Shown here: in pieces, positions 7,346 through 16,105 of the stretch
How positions within the stretch are numbered: position 1 is the first letter of the stretch
Layout of the letters: each line of letters starts with the position of its first letter
NCBI RefSeq assembly: GCF_001592125.1
Contig: NZ_BCWI01000001.1
Span: 124,001-188,000, forward strand
Length of the DNA stretch: 64,000 bases
DNA from: Microbacterium hominis NBRC 15708
GTDB taxonomy: Bacteria > Actinomycetota > Actinomycetes > Actinomycetales > Microbacteriaceae
Direction of reading: 5' to 3'
The notes under the pieces: model-generated
Told to the model about the DNA's origin: nothing
The model's input: only the letters and a program-made list of their open reading frames with translations
Database searches by the model: none
Position numbers and translations under genes: made by a program

Positions 7346-8305
7346 ATGAGCTACTCCGAGATCCACACCCCCGTCCTGCTCGAGCGCTGCGTCGAGCTGC
7401 TCGCCCCGGCGCTGCAGCGGCCCGATGCCGTGCTGGTCGATGCGACCGAGGGCATGGGCGGTCACTCCGAGGCCCTGCTGGAGCGCTTCCCCGACGTCCG
7501 ACTGATCGGCCTCGACCGCGACACCGACGCCCTGCGCATCGCGGGGGAGCGGCTCGCGCGCTTCGGCGACCGTGTGACGCTCGTGCACACGGTGTACGAC
7601 GGGATCGCCGCGGCGGTGCGCGGAGCGGGCGTCGACCGCGTCGACGGCATCCTCTTCGACCTCGGCGTCTCCTCGCTGCAGCTCGACGAGGCCGACCGCG
7701 GGTTCGCGTACTCCCAGGACGCCCCCCTCGACATGCGGATGGACCAGACCTCCGGGACGACCGCCGCCGACATCGTCGCGACCTACGGCGAGGGCGATCT
7801 CCGGCGCATCTTCGAGCGTTACGGCGAGGAGAAGCTCGCGGGCCGCTACGCGCGCGCGATCATCGCGGCGCGCGGCGTCGCTCCCATCGAACGCTCCGGA
7901 CAGCTCGTCGACGTGCTCGTCGCCGCGACGCCGGTGGCGGTGCAGCGCGAGGGGCGCGGGCATCCCGCCAAGCGGGTCTTCCAGGCGCTTCGCATCGAGG
8001 TGAACGCCGAGCTGTCGGTGCTCGAGCGCGCCCTGCCGGCCGGTCTCGACCTCCTCCGCGTCGGGGGTCGCATCGTGGTCATGAGCTATCAGTCGCTCGA
8101 GGACCGGCTCGTCAAGCGCGTGTTCGCGGATGCCGCGGCATCCACTGCGCCCGCCGGACTTCCCGTCGAGCTGCCCGAGCACGCTCCGCGCTTCCGTCTG
8201 GTCGTGAAGGGAGCGGAGCTCGCCTCCGACGACGAAAAGGCGCGCAACCCGCGTGCCACCCCCGTGCGGCTTCGCGCGGCCGAACGCATCCGGGAGGCGG
8301 CATGA
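7346..8305 (+). CDS. rsmH: 16S rRNA (cytosine(1402)-N(4))-methyltransferase
   Basis: SAM-dependent methyltransferase that N4-methylates C1402 in the 30S decoding centre. The protein has 319 residues, normal for RsmH/MraW. Visible features are [13 protein letters not shown] at the N-terminus, motif [16 protein letters not shown] (about 32-46), the [18 protein letters not shown] signature and [16 protein letters not shown] near the C-terminus. The start [10 protein letters not shown] at 7346 is the family start; an in-frame ATG 54 nt upstream is unlikely. About 100 nt separate it from mraZ. Its TGA overlaps the ATG of the FtsL-like gene (ATGA-type coupling). Confidence 0.96.
   Translation: MSYSEIHTPVLLERCVELLAPALQRPDAVLVDATEGMGGHSEALLERFPDVRLIGLDRDTDALRIAGERLARFGDRVTLVHTVYDGIAAAVRGAGVDRVDGILFDLGVSSLQLDEADRGFAYSQDAPLDMRMDQTSGTTAADIVATYGEGDLRRIFERYGEEKLAGRYARAIIAARGVAPIERSGQLVDVLVAATPVAVQREGRGHPAKRVFQALRIEVNAELSVLERALPAGLDLLRVGGRIVVMSYQSLEDRLVKRVFADAAASTAPAGLPVELPEHAPRFRLVVKGAELASDDEKARNPRATPVRLRAAERIREAA
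8128..8143. repeat. 16-bp perfect palindrome made of two GGATGCC heptamers
   Basis: GGATGCCGCGGCATCC inside rsmH is a head-to-head pair of the frequent GGATGCC/GGCATCC heptamer of this window. It is coding sequence and no separate function is shown. Confidence 0.5.
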
Positions 8306-8904
8306 GCATGTCCGCAGAGAGCACACTCGACCCCTTCGCGGGGCTGCCCGCCCTGCCGTCCGCGCCGCGTCGCGAACCTGCGCGTCGGCTGCAGGCGCTG
8401 GAGCAGCCGCAGCCGCGCCGCCGCCCGCGTCTGGTCTACGGCATCATCGCGGTGACCGGCGCCCTGCTGATCGGAGGCGCCCAGATGGGCTTGTCGATCC
8501 TGACGACCCAGTCGTCGTACGAGCTGTCGACGCTGAGCGACCAGCAGCGTGACCTCGACTGGCAGAAGCAGATGCTGCAGGACAGCATCGCGGGCCTCAG
8601 TTCGCCGCAGTACCTCGCCGCCAATGCGGAAGCCCTCGGCATGGTCACCGGCCAGGCGCCGACCTATCTGCGTCTGAGCGACAACGCGATCATCGGCACG
8701 GCGGCCGGTCTCACCGGCGCCAGCGCCGTCAACGCCCTCAGCAAAGCGGCCGTGGGCAATGCCCTCGTCAGCGGTCAGCCGCTTGTCGGCGATCCGGCCG
8801 CCAGCCTCGGCGGCGGCACGACCTCGGTCGTCGACAAGGCGATCGTCGATACACCGACACCCCCTGCCATCGCCGACGGTCTGCCGACCCCCGCCACACA
8901 CTGA
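8302..8904 (+). CDS. ftsL: FtsL-like bitopic division protein
   Basis: A 200-residue single-pass membrane protein in the position of ftsL. A Pro/Arg-rich cytoplasmic N-terminus (1-43) is followed by a transmembrane helix at about 44-66. A short coiled-coil stretch follows (about 68-100, [17 protein letters not shown]) with the conserved EALGMV segment near 110-114, as in FtsL/DivIC proteins. FtsL joins FtsQ and FtsB to activate FtsW-FtsI in septal wall synthesis. The C-terminal 80 residues are Ala/Gly/Thr-rich and low-complexity, longer than in typical FtsL. Two ATG starts (8302, 8308) are possible; the first overlaps the rsmH stop. Identity rests on topology, the conserved motif and position, since FtsL sequences diverge strongly. 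Confidence 0.85.
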   Translation: MSMSAESTLDPFAGLPALPSAPRREPARRLQALEQPQPRRRPRLVYGIIAVTGALLIGGAQMGLSILTTQSSYELSTLSDQQRDLDWQKQMLQDSIAGLSSPQYLAANAEALGMVTGQAPTYLRLSDNAIIGTAAGLTGASAVNALSKAAVGNALVSGQPLVGDPAASLGGGTTSVVDKAIVDTPTPPAIADGLPTPATH

Positions 8905-8908
8905 TCTC

Positions 8909-10720
8909 ATGACGACACGAGCCACCCGCAGTCCTCGTCGGCGCACCGTCGTCGCCCTCGCCGTCGTCCTGGCGGTGCTCTGCGCCTTCGTCGTGCGCCT
9001 CGTCGACATCCAGGTCGTCAACGCGCGCGAGCACATCGACGACTCGCAGGCCTACGCGACCGGAGCCAAGAGCACCCTCTACGGCGCGCGCGGCGAGATC
9101 GTCGACGACAACGGCGTCGTCCTCGCCAGCAGCACGACGCTGTACGACGTGCAGATCGATCCGCTCCTCGCCGCGCAGGGCGTCGCCACGGTCGACGCCG
9201 ACGGCAGGACGATCAAGGACGACGACGGCAAGAACGTCATGACCCCCTGGAGCGAGGTGGCGCCCAAGATCGCGGCGATCACAGGCCAGTCCGCCGCCGA
9301 CGTGGAGAAGATCGTCGCGGACGCCCTCGCCGCCGACGCGGGCTCCCGGTTCGCCTACGTGAAGCGGTACGTCTCCACCGAGGAGTACCGGGCGCTCGCC
9401 GAGCTGAAGCTGCCGTTCCTGACCTTCCCGCTCCACCCCGCCCGCACCTACCCCGACGGCGCCGTCGCCGGAAACCTCATCGGGTTCGTCGGCTCGGACG
9501 GCACCCCCCTGGAAGGGCTCGAGTCGTTGCAGGACTCGTGTCTGCAGGCCACCAACGGCACCCTCACGTATCAGCGCGGGGCCGACGGGGTCATCATCCC
9601 CGGCACCGAGGTCGAGGACCCCGCGGTCAACGGCGGCACGCTGAAGCTGACGATCGACAGCGACCTGCAGTGGTTCATGCAGCAGCTGATCTCCGAGGAG
9701 ACGGCGCGCTACCAGGCCGACTGGGGCGGCATCATCGTCATGGAGGCCAAGACCGGCAAGATCCGCGCGCTCGCGGAGACCAACACCGTTGACCCCAACG
9801 ACCCCGGCGCCTCCGATCCCGACAACCGCGGGTCGCGCCTGCTGCGCGTGTCGTACGAGCCCGGATCGACGTTCAAGCCCGTCACAGCGGCGACCGCGAT
9901 CGAGCAGGCCGGCCTGAGCCCGACATCCACCGTCGAGACGCCCGATCGGATCCGGTTCCCCAACGGTGCCGTGATCAACGACTCGGAGAGCCACCCGACG
10001 CAGAACCTCACGCTGACGGGCGGGCTGGTGGAGTCGTCCAACGTGGCGATGTCGCAGTTCGGCTCGCTCGTGAGCCCCGAGGTCCGCTACGACTACCTGA
10101 AGAAGTTCGGCGTCGGCGGCGGCACCGCGCTCGACTGGTCGGCGGAGCCGAGCGGCGAGATCCGCGACCCGTCGACGTGGGACAACCAGACCTACTACAC
10201 GACGACGTTCGGTCAGGCCTTCACGGTCACCCCGACCCAGGTCACGAGCCTCTTCCAGACGATCGCGAACGGCGGCGTGCGGATGCCGGCCCAGCTCGTG
10301 GAGTCGTGCACCAAGCCCGACGGCACGGTCGTGACACCGGATCTGCCCGACCCCGTCCAGGTCATCAAGCCGGAGACCGCCGCCGAGGTCTCGCAGATGC
10401 TCGAGAACGTCTACGCACAGGGGACGCTCGCCGACGACATCCGCATCCCCGGCTACCGGCTCGCGGTCAAGACCGGTACCGCGCAGGTGCCCGACGGCAA
10501 CGGCGGGTACAAGGACAACCTCTATATGACGTCCCTGGCCGGTTACGCCCCGGCGGACGATCCGCAGTACGTTGTCTTGACCCTGTTCAACGAGCCGAAG
10601 ACCAACACCATGTCCTCGGCCAACCGCTCCGTCTTCAAGAAGGCCATGACGCAGGTGCTCACGCACTACCGCGTCATGCCCTCGGGCTCGGACACCCCTC
10701 TGCTGCCCGTGACACAATGA
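8909..10720 (+). CDS. ftsI: Peptidoglycan D,D-transpeptidase FtsI (PBP3, class B PBP)
   Basis: Septal class B penicillin-binding protein that cross-links peptidoglycan made by FtsW. It has 603 residues: a basic N-terminus, one membrane anchor (about 12-32), a PBP dimerisation domain (about 40-260) and a transpeptidase domain. The active-site Ser320 lies in the STFK tetrad (EPGSTFKP), the SSN motif is near 376 and KTGTAQ near 521. The ATG at 8909 follows the FtsL-like stop by 4 nt, suggesting coupling. The next gene is murF: the usual murE between ftsI and murF is absent. Beta-lactam sensitivity would be expected from the family. Confidence 0.96.
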   Translation: MTTRATRSPRRRTVVALAVVLAVLCAFVVRLVDIQVVNAREHIDDSQAYATGAKSTLYGARGEIVDDNGVVLASSTTLYDVQIDPLLAAQGVATVDADGRTIKDDDGKNVMTPWSEVAPKIAAITGQSAADVEKIVADALAADAGSRFAYVKRYVSTEEYRALAELKLPFLTFPLHPARTYPDGAVAGNLIGFVGSDGTPLEGLESLQDSCLQATNGTLTYQRGADGVIIPGTEVEDPAVNGGTLKLTIDSDLQWFMQQLISEETARYQADWGGIIVMEAKTGKIRALAETNTVDPNDPGASDPDNRGSRLLRVSYEPGSTFKPVTAATAIEQAGLSPTSTVETPDRIRFPNGAVINDSESHPTQNLTLTGGLVESSNVAMSQFGSLVSPEVRYDYLKKFGVGGGTALDWSAEPSGEIRDPSTWDNQTYYTTTFGQAFTVTPTQVTSLFQTIANGGVRMPAQLVESCTKPDGTVVTPDLPDPVQVIKPETAAEVSQMLENVYAQGTLADDIRIPGYRLAVKTGTAQVPDGNGGYKDNLYMTSLAGYAPADDPQYVVLTLFNEPKTNTMSSANRSVFKKAMTQVLTHYRVMPSGSDTPLLPVTQ

Positions 10721-10760
10721 CGAGACCGCGACGCGCCACCGCGCGTGAGGAACCAACCCT

Positions 10761-12173
10761 ATGATCCGGATGACGCTGGCCGAGGTGGCCGCCGCCGTGA
10801 CGGGAACTCTGCACCCGGCACACCACGACACTCCCGAGACGTTCGTCGACGGCGACGTCGACACCGACTCCCGCATGATCGGGGCGGGTGACATCTTCGT
10901 CGCGAAACCCGGCGAGGTCACCGACGGCCACCACTTCGTCGAGGCCGCGGTCGAGGCCGGCGCGGTGCTGGCGATCGTGGAGCGACGCGTCGACGCGCCC
11001 GTCAGCCAGATCGTCGTCCCGGATGCCGTCGCGGCCCTCTCCGACCTCGCGAGGGTGGTCGTGGCCTCCGTCCGCGCGGGCGGGGAGCTGCGGATCGTCG
11101 GCATCACCGGCTCGAACGGCAAGACCACCACCAAGAACATGCTGGCGCGCATCCTGCAGGACGAGGGCGACACCGTCGCGCCGCGCGGCTCGTTCAACAA
11201 CGAGGTCGGCGCGCCGCTGACGATGCTGCGCGTCCGCGCGCAGACCCGCTTCCTCGTCAGCGAGTTCGGCGCCTCCGGACCCGGCGAGATCGCGCGTCTG
11301 GCCGGTCTGGTCTCCCCGGACGTGGGCGTCGTGCTGATGGTGGGGCTGGCCCACGCGGGCGGCTTCGGCGGCGTCGAGGAGACGCTGAAGGCGAAGACCG
11401 AGCTGGTCGAGGCGGTCCGCCCCGGCGGCGTCGCGGTGCTCAACGCGGACGACGCTCGCGTCGTCACGATGGCGGCCGTCGCCGCGTCGCGCGACGTCGA
11501 GGTCCGCTGGTTCGGTCGCGGCGCCGCCGCGGAGATCCGGGCCGAGGACGTCGAGGTCACGGCCGCCGGCACGACGTGCACGATCGTGGCCGAGGACGAG
11601 CGCTTCCCGCTCCGGCTCCGCGTTCTCGGCGAGCACCACGTCATGAACGCGCTGGCCGCGCTGACGGCCGCCCGCGAGCTCGGCGTGCCGCTGCCGTCCG
11701 CCATCGCTCGGTTGGAGACGCTCGAGATCGCGGAGCGCTGGCGGATGCAGCCGCTCGGCTCCGACCGCGTGCGCATCATCAACGACGCCTACAACGCGAG
11801 CCCCGACTCGATGGCGGCCGCGCTGCGCACGCTCGCGCAGATCGCGGGCCCGGGCGAGCGGAAGGTCGCCGTCCTCGGCGCCATGAGCGAGCTCGGCGAG
11901 TTCGCGGGCGAGGAGCACGACCGCGTCGGTCTGCTCGCCGTGCGGCTGCGCATCGAGCGCATCGTCGTGGTGGGGCGCGACGCGCGCCGCCTCTTCCTCG
12001 CCGCCGTCGGCGAGGGGTCGTGGGACGGGGAGGCCGTCTTCTTCGAGACCGCCGACGAGGCGTTCGACTACCTCCTCCACGAGCTGCGCGACGGCGATCG
12101 CGTGCTGGTGAAGTCGTCGAACTCCGCCGGGCTCCGGCACCTCGGCGATCGTCTGGGAGAATCGTTCTCGTGA
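10761..12173 (+). CDS. murF: UDP-N-acetylmuramoyl-tripeptide-D-alanyl-D-alanine ligase
   Basis: ATP-dependent ligase that adds D-Ala-D-Ala to the UDP-MurNAc tripeptide, the last cytoplasmic stem-peptide step. It has 470 residues with the three Mur-ligase domains: the UDP-binding N-domain with DTDSRMIGAGDIFVA (about 34-48), the P-loop GITGSNGKTTTKNML (about 114-128) and a C-terminal domain with NDAYNASPDSM near 340. It starts 40 nt after ftsI, and its TGA overlaps the mraY GTG. Its substrate must come from a MurE; none lies in this cluster, and the candidate is the MurE-like gene at 62716. Confidence 0.96.
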   Translation: MIRMTLAEVAAAVTGTLHPAHHDTPETFVDGDVDTDSRMIGAGDIFVAKPGEVTDGHHFVEAAVEAGAVLAIVERRVDAPVSQIVVPDAVAALSDLARVVVASVRAGGELRIVGITGSNGKTTTKNMLARILQDEGDTVAPRGSFNNEVGAPLTMLRVRAQTRFLVSEFGASGPGEIARLAGLVSPDVGVVLMVGLAHAGGFGGVEETLKAKTELVEAVRPGGVAVLNADDARVVTMAAVAASRDVEVRWFGRGAAAEIRAEDVEVTAAGTTCTIVAEDERFPLRLRVLGEHHVMNALAALTAARELGVPLPSAIARLETLEIAERWRMQPLGSDRVRIINDAYNASPDSMAAALRTLAQIAGPGERKVAVLGAMSELGEFAGEEHDRVGLLAVRLRIERIVVVGRDARRLFLAAVGEGSWDGEAVFFETADEAFDYLLHELRDGDRVLVKSSNSAGLRHLGDRLGESFS

Positions 12174-13279
12174 GATCCCTGCTGGCGGCTGCGACGATCT
12201 CCCTGGCGTTCACGCTCTTTCTCACACCGCTGTTCATCCGGCTGTTCGAGAAGCTCGGCTGGGGTCAGGTCATCCGCACGCCGGAGAACGTGAACAACCC
12301 GAGCCATCAGACCAAGCGCGGCACGCCCACGATGGGCGGGATCGTGTTCATCGTCGGCTCGATCGTGGGCTACTTCGTCGGCACGCTGACCGGCGGAGCG
12401 CCGCCGTCGATCTCCGGTCTGCTGGTCATCTGGATGATGGTCGGCTTTGGCGTGGTCGGCTTCATCGACGATTTCATGAAGGTCCGTCAGCAGCGCAGCC
12501 TCGGTCTGTCCGGGTGGCGCAAGATCGTCGGCCAGGTGCTGGTCGCGGTGCCGTTCGGCATCATGGCGCTGAACTTCGCCGACGCCCGCGGGGAGACGCC
12601 CGCGTCGCCCTACATCTCCTTCTTCCGCGACATCCCGATGCTGTCCTTCCTCGCGCTCGGCGCCGTCGTCGGATGGATCGCCTACCTCGTGTGGATCACC
12701 TTCATCTCGGTGGCCTGGTCGAACTCGACCAACCTGACCGACGGCCTGGACGGCCTCGCGACCGGATCGGGCATCTTCACGGTATCGGCCCTCAGCCTCG
12801 TCACGTTCTGGCAGTTCCAGCAGCGGTGCGCGAGCGGGGCGCTCGTCACGGCGTATGTCAACGGCTGCTACCCGACGCCCGACCCGATGGATCTCACGAT
12901 CATCGCGGCATCCTTCGTGGGCGCTCTCGTGGGCTTTCTGTGGTGGAACGCGCCGAAGGCGAAGATCTTCATGGGCGACGTGGGATCGATGGCGATCGGC
13001 GGCGTGATCGCCGCGATGGCGATCCTCTCGCGCACCGAGCTGCTGTCGGTCATCATCGCCGGCGTCTTCATCATCGGCCCGGGCTCGGTCATCCTGCAGC
13101 GCATGTACTTCAAGGCCACGGGCGGCAAGCGCCTCTTCCTGATGAGTCCGTTCCACCACCACCTCGAGATGCGCGGCTGGCCCGAGATCACGATCGTCGT
13201 GCGGATGTGGATTATCGCCGGCATGCTCGCCGTCACCGGCGTCGCGCTCTTCTACGTCGAATGGCTCTCGGCGCTGTGA
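12170..13279 (+). CDS. mraY: Phospho-N-acetylmuramoyl-pentapeptide-transferase
   Basis: Integral membrane enzyme that transfers phospho-MurNAc-pentapeptide to undecaprenyl phosphate, making lipid I. The 369-residue protein is multi-spanning. Family motifs are GTPTMGG (about 51-57), FIDDFMKV with the catalytic aspartates (about 99-106), STNLTDGLDGLATG (about 184-197) and the cytoplasmic FHHHLEMRGW (about 325-334). The GTG start overlaps the murF stop by 3 nt, so the two are translationally coupled. It overlaps or abuts murD downstream. Confidence 0.97.
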   Translation: MRSLLAAATISLAFTLFLTPLFIRLFEKLGWGQVIRTPENVNNPSHQTKRGTPTMGGIVFIVGSIVGYFVGTLTGGAPPSISGLLVIWMMVGFGVVGFIDDFMKVRQQRSLGLSGWRKIVGQVLVAVPFGIMALNFADARGETPASPYISFFRDIPMLSFLALGAVVGWIAYLVWITFISVAWSNSTNLTDGLDGLATGSGIFTVSALSLVTFWQFQQRCASGALVTAYVNGCYPTPDPMDLTIIAASFVGALVGFLWWNAPKAKIFMGDVGSMAIGGVIAAMAILSRTELLSVIIAGVFIIGPGSVILQRMYFKATGGKRLFLMSPFHHHLEMRGWPEITIVVRMWIIAGMLAVTGVALFYVEWLSAL

Positions 13280-14865
13280 GCGGGGTGCGCGACCTGGATG
13301 CGCTGCGCAGCTGGCACGCGGACTGGCGTGGGCTGCGCGTCGCCGTGCTCGGCCTGTCGGTGACCGGTTTCTCCGTCGCCGACACGCTCGCCGAGCTCGG
13401 CGCCGACGTGCTCGTGCTGAGCGAGACCGCCGCGGAGGAGTACGCACGGCTGCTGCCCGTCATCGGCGCACGGCTGCACCTCGGATCGCTGGGCTCCGTG
13501 CCGGATGCCCTCGTCGAGTTCGCACCCGAGGTCGTCATCGCCTCGCCCGGCTTCGCGCCCCATCACCCGATCGTCGCGTGGACCCGCGCGAACGGCATCG
13601 CGCTGTGGGGCGACATCGAGCTGGCCTGGCGCGTGCGCGACAAGGTCGTGCGGCCCGACGGCACCCCCGCCGAGTGGCTGCTCATCACGGGGACCAACGG
13701 CAAGACGACGACCACGCAGCTCACGGCATCGATGCTCGTCGCGGGAGGGCTGCGCGCCGCCCCGTGCGGCAACATCGGCGTCCCGATCCTCGATGCGGTG
13801 CGCGACCCCGGGGGGTTCGACGCGCTGGTCGTCGAGCTGTCGAGCCACCAGCTCTGGTACCTCTCGCTGCAGGAGGGCACGCAGCCCGTCTCCCCGCACG
13901 CGAGCGTGTGCCTCAACCTCGCCGACGACCACCTGCAGTGGCACGGGTCGTTCGCCGCGTACCGCGACGCGAAGGCGGTCGTCTACCAGCACACGCGCGT
14001 GGCCTGCGTCTACAACAAGTCCGACGTCGCGACGCGCGTCATGGTGGAGGAGGCCGACGTCGTCGACGGATGCCGCGCCATCGGTTTCGACCTCGGTGTG
14101 CCCGGCCCGAGCGATCTGGGCATCGTCGACGGCATCCTGGTCGACCGCGCGTTCCTCGACGACCGTCGCACGAGCGCGCTGGAGCTGACCACGGTCGGCG
14201 AACTCGCCGCGCACGGGCTGGCGGCGCCGCACGTCGTCGCCAACATCCTGGCCGCGGCGGCGCTCGCGCGGTCGCTCGACGTCGCCCCCGCGGACATCGC
14301 CTCCGCTCTGCGCGCCTTCCGCCTGGACGCGCACCGCATCGAAGTGGTCGCGACGGTCGGCGGCATCACCTGGATCGACGACTCGAAGGCGACCAACCCC
14401 CACGCCGCCGCGTCGTCGCTCGCGGCGTTCCCCGGCGCCGTGTGGATCGTCGGCGGCGACCTGAAGGGCGTCGACATCGGCGAGCTGATCGCGGCGCGCG
14501 GCCCGGGCGTGAAGGCGGTCATCGTGATCGGGGTCGAGCGGTCGCCGATCACCGAGGCGTTCGCGCGACACGCGCCGACCATTCCCGTCTTCGAAGTGGA
14601 CCACGCACAGACTGAAGACGTCATGGCGGACGTCGTCGCAGCGGCGGCGGAGATCGCCCGTGACGGAGACGTGGTCCTCCTCGCCCCCGCCGCGGCATCC
14701 TTCGACCAATTCGACTCGTACGCCGACCGTGGACACCGGTTCGCCCGCGCCGTACAGGCCTGGACGCCACCCGACGCGGCGACGCAGACACCGACCGAGA
14801 CCGGCACGACAGACGCAGGGGGAGCCGATGACCACGACGACCCCGCCGACCCGTCCAGCCGCTGA
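13276..14865 (+). CDS. murD: UDP-N-acetylmuramoyl-L-alanine-D-glutamate ligase
   Basis: Cytoplasmic ligase that adds D-Glu to UDP-MurNAc-L-Ala. With the GTG at 13276 (overlapping the mraY TGA) the protein has 529 residues; an in-frame ATG at 13261 would add five. The Rossmann-like N-domain has AVLGLSVTGFS, the P-loop is LITGTNGKTTTTQLTASM (about 136-153), and the central and C-terminal domains have LSSHQLWYL and WIDDSKATNPHA. The C-terminal 40 residues are a low-complexity Asp/Thr/Pro tail that overlaps the ftsW start by 38 nt. In organisms with B-type peptidoglycan, as in Microbacteriaceae, the D-Glu it adds is also the cross-bridge attachment site; this is family context. Confidence 0.95.
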   Translation: MSGVRDLDALRSWHADWRGLRVAVLGLSVTGFSVADTLAELGADVLVLSETAAEEYARLLPVIGARLHLGSLGSVPDALVEFAPEVVIASPGFAPHHPIVAWTRANGIALWGDIELAWRVRDKVVRPDGTPAEWLLITGTNGKTTTTQLTASMLVAGGLRAAPCGNIGVPILDAVRDPGGFDALVVELSSHQLWYLSLQEGTQPVSPHASVCLNLADDHLQWHGSFAAYRDAKAVVYQHTRVACVYNKSDVATRVMVEEADVVDGCRAIGFDLGVPGPSDLGIVDGILVDRAFLDDRRTSALELTTVGELAAHGLAAPHVVANILAAAALARSLDVAPADIASALRAFRLDAHRIEVVATVGGITWIDDSKATNPHAAASSLAAFPGAVWIVGGDLKGVDIGELIAARGPGVKAVIVIGVERSPITEAFARHAPTIPVFEVDHAQTEDVMADVVAAAAEIARDGDVVLLAPAAASFDQFDSYADRGHRFARAVQAWTPPDAATQTPTETGTTDAGGADDHDDPADPSSR

Positions 14866-16078
14866 CGGCGCCGACGACGCGGCCTCCACCGGGTTCGCCG
14901 CGCGCGTCTCGTTGGGGAGGGTCTTCGCGCCCGTCCCCAGCGAGTTCCTGCTGATCGCTTCGACGGCGCTGCTGCTGACCGGATTCGGCCTGACGATGGT
15001 CCTCTCCGCGACGATGGCGACCGCCTTGGCCGGCGGCCAGAGCCCGTTCGAGGTCGTGATGAAGCAGGCGGTGTTCGCCGTCATCGGCATCCCGCTGATG
15101 TTCGTCGCGAGCCGGCTGCCGGTGACCTTCTGGAAACGGGTCGCCTGGCCGGGGCTCATCCTCGCGACCCTGTTCCAGCTGCTCGTGTTCGTTCCGGGAC
15201 TCGGCGTGGCCAACGACGGAAACCAGAACTGGATCCAGATCGCGGGCTTCCAGGCGCAGCCGTCCGAGTTCCTCAAGGTGACCCTCGCGCTGTGGCTGGG
15301 GTACGTCCTCTATCGCAAGCAGACGCTCCTGGGCCTGTGGCGGCACGTCTTCATCCCGGTGGTGCCGGTCGGCGCCCTCGTGATCGGGACGGTCATGGCC
15401 GGCCACGACCTCGGCACGGCGATGATCCTCATGGTGATCCTCCTCGCGTGTCTGTTCTTCTCCGGCGTCAAGCTCCGGATCTTCCTGATCCCGCTGATCC
15501 TCGTCGTCGGGGCGGCCGGCGTGTTCGCCGTGACCAGCCCGAACCGCATGGCGCGGATCATGAGCTTCCTCGACGTCGACACGCTCTCCTGCTACGACAC
15601 CACCTGCTACCAGCCGTTGCACGGCGTATGGGGCCTCGCCAACGGGGGGATCTTCGGGCTCGGACTCGGCAACTCCCGCGAGAAGTACGGGTGGCTGCCG
15701 GCCCAGTCCAACGACTACATCTTCGCGATCCTCGGCGAAGAGCTGGGGCTCATCGGATGCCTCGTCGTGCTCGCCCTGTTCACCCTCTTCGCCGTCGGCG
15801 CGTTCCACATCATCCGCAAGACGCACGATCCGTTCATCCGCATCGTCGCCGGCGGCATCACGGTCTGGATCGTCGGCCAGGCGCTGCTGAACATCGCGGT
15901 GGTGCTGCGGCTGGCGCCCGTGCTCGGCGTGCCGCTTCCGTTCATGTCGCAGGGCGGAACGTCGCTGCTGTCCGTCCTGATCGGATGCGGCGTGCTGCTC
16001 TCGTTCGCCCGGACGCTCCCGGTCGCGCCGGTGCCCTCGGTCGCGCTGCCCGCCGAGCGCCGCCCCGGCCGCCGCTGA
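14828..16078 (+). CDS. ftsW: Peptidoglycan glycosyltransferase FtsW (SEDS family)
   Basis: A 416-residue polytopic SEDS protein that polymerises lipid II at the septum with its partner FtsI. It has about ten transmembrane helices. The conserved SEDS signatures are GNQNWIQIAGFQAQPSEFLK (about 135-154), the short cytoplasmic AGHDLGTAMIL and the late GLPxxGxSLL-like segment, here VPLPFMSQGGTSLLS. The ATG at 14828 is preceded by AGGGGGAGCC and lies 38 nt inside the end of murD. The large loop between helices 7 and 8 contains a pair of cysteines (SCYDTTCY). The short hydrophilic C-terminus ends in Arg/Pro residues. Confidence 0.96.
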   Translation: MTTTTPPTRPAADGADDAASTGFAARVSLGRVFAPVPSEFLLIASTALLLTGFGLTMVLSATMATALAGGQSPFEVVMKQAVFAVIGIPLMFVASRLPVTFWKRVAWPGLILATLFQLLVFVPGLGVANDGNQNWIQIAGFQAQPSEFLKVTLALWLGYVLYRKQTLLGLWRHVFIPVVPVGALVIGTVMAGHDLGTAMILMVILLACLFFSGVKLRIFLIPLILVVGAAGVFAVTSPNRMARIMSFLDVDTLSCYDTTCYQPLHGVWGLANGGIFGLGLGNSREKYGWLPAQSNDYIFAILGEELGLIGCLVVLALFTLFAVGAFHIIRKTHDPFIRIVAGGITVWIVGQALLNIAVVLRLAPVLGVPLPFMSQGGTSLLSVLIGCGVLLSFARTLPVAPVPSVALPAERRPGRR

Positions 16079-16092
16079 CAGGGGCTCGACGG

Positions 16093-16098
16093 TAGGCT
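16093..16098 (+). promoter_or_regulatory. Putative internal -10 (TAGGCT) ahead of murG
   Basis: TAGGCT ends 7 nt before the murG GTG at 16106, in the short gap after ftsW. It suggests an additional leaderless promoter inside the cluster. Confidence 0.45.
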
Positions 16099-16105
16099 CG
16101 ATCGG

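Noticed and set aside
8768-11782. A 1004-codon minus-strand frame opposite ftsI and murF
   Set aside because: Antisense of genes with complete catalytic motifs; composition is not protein-like.
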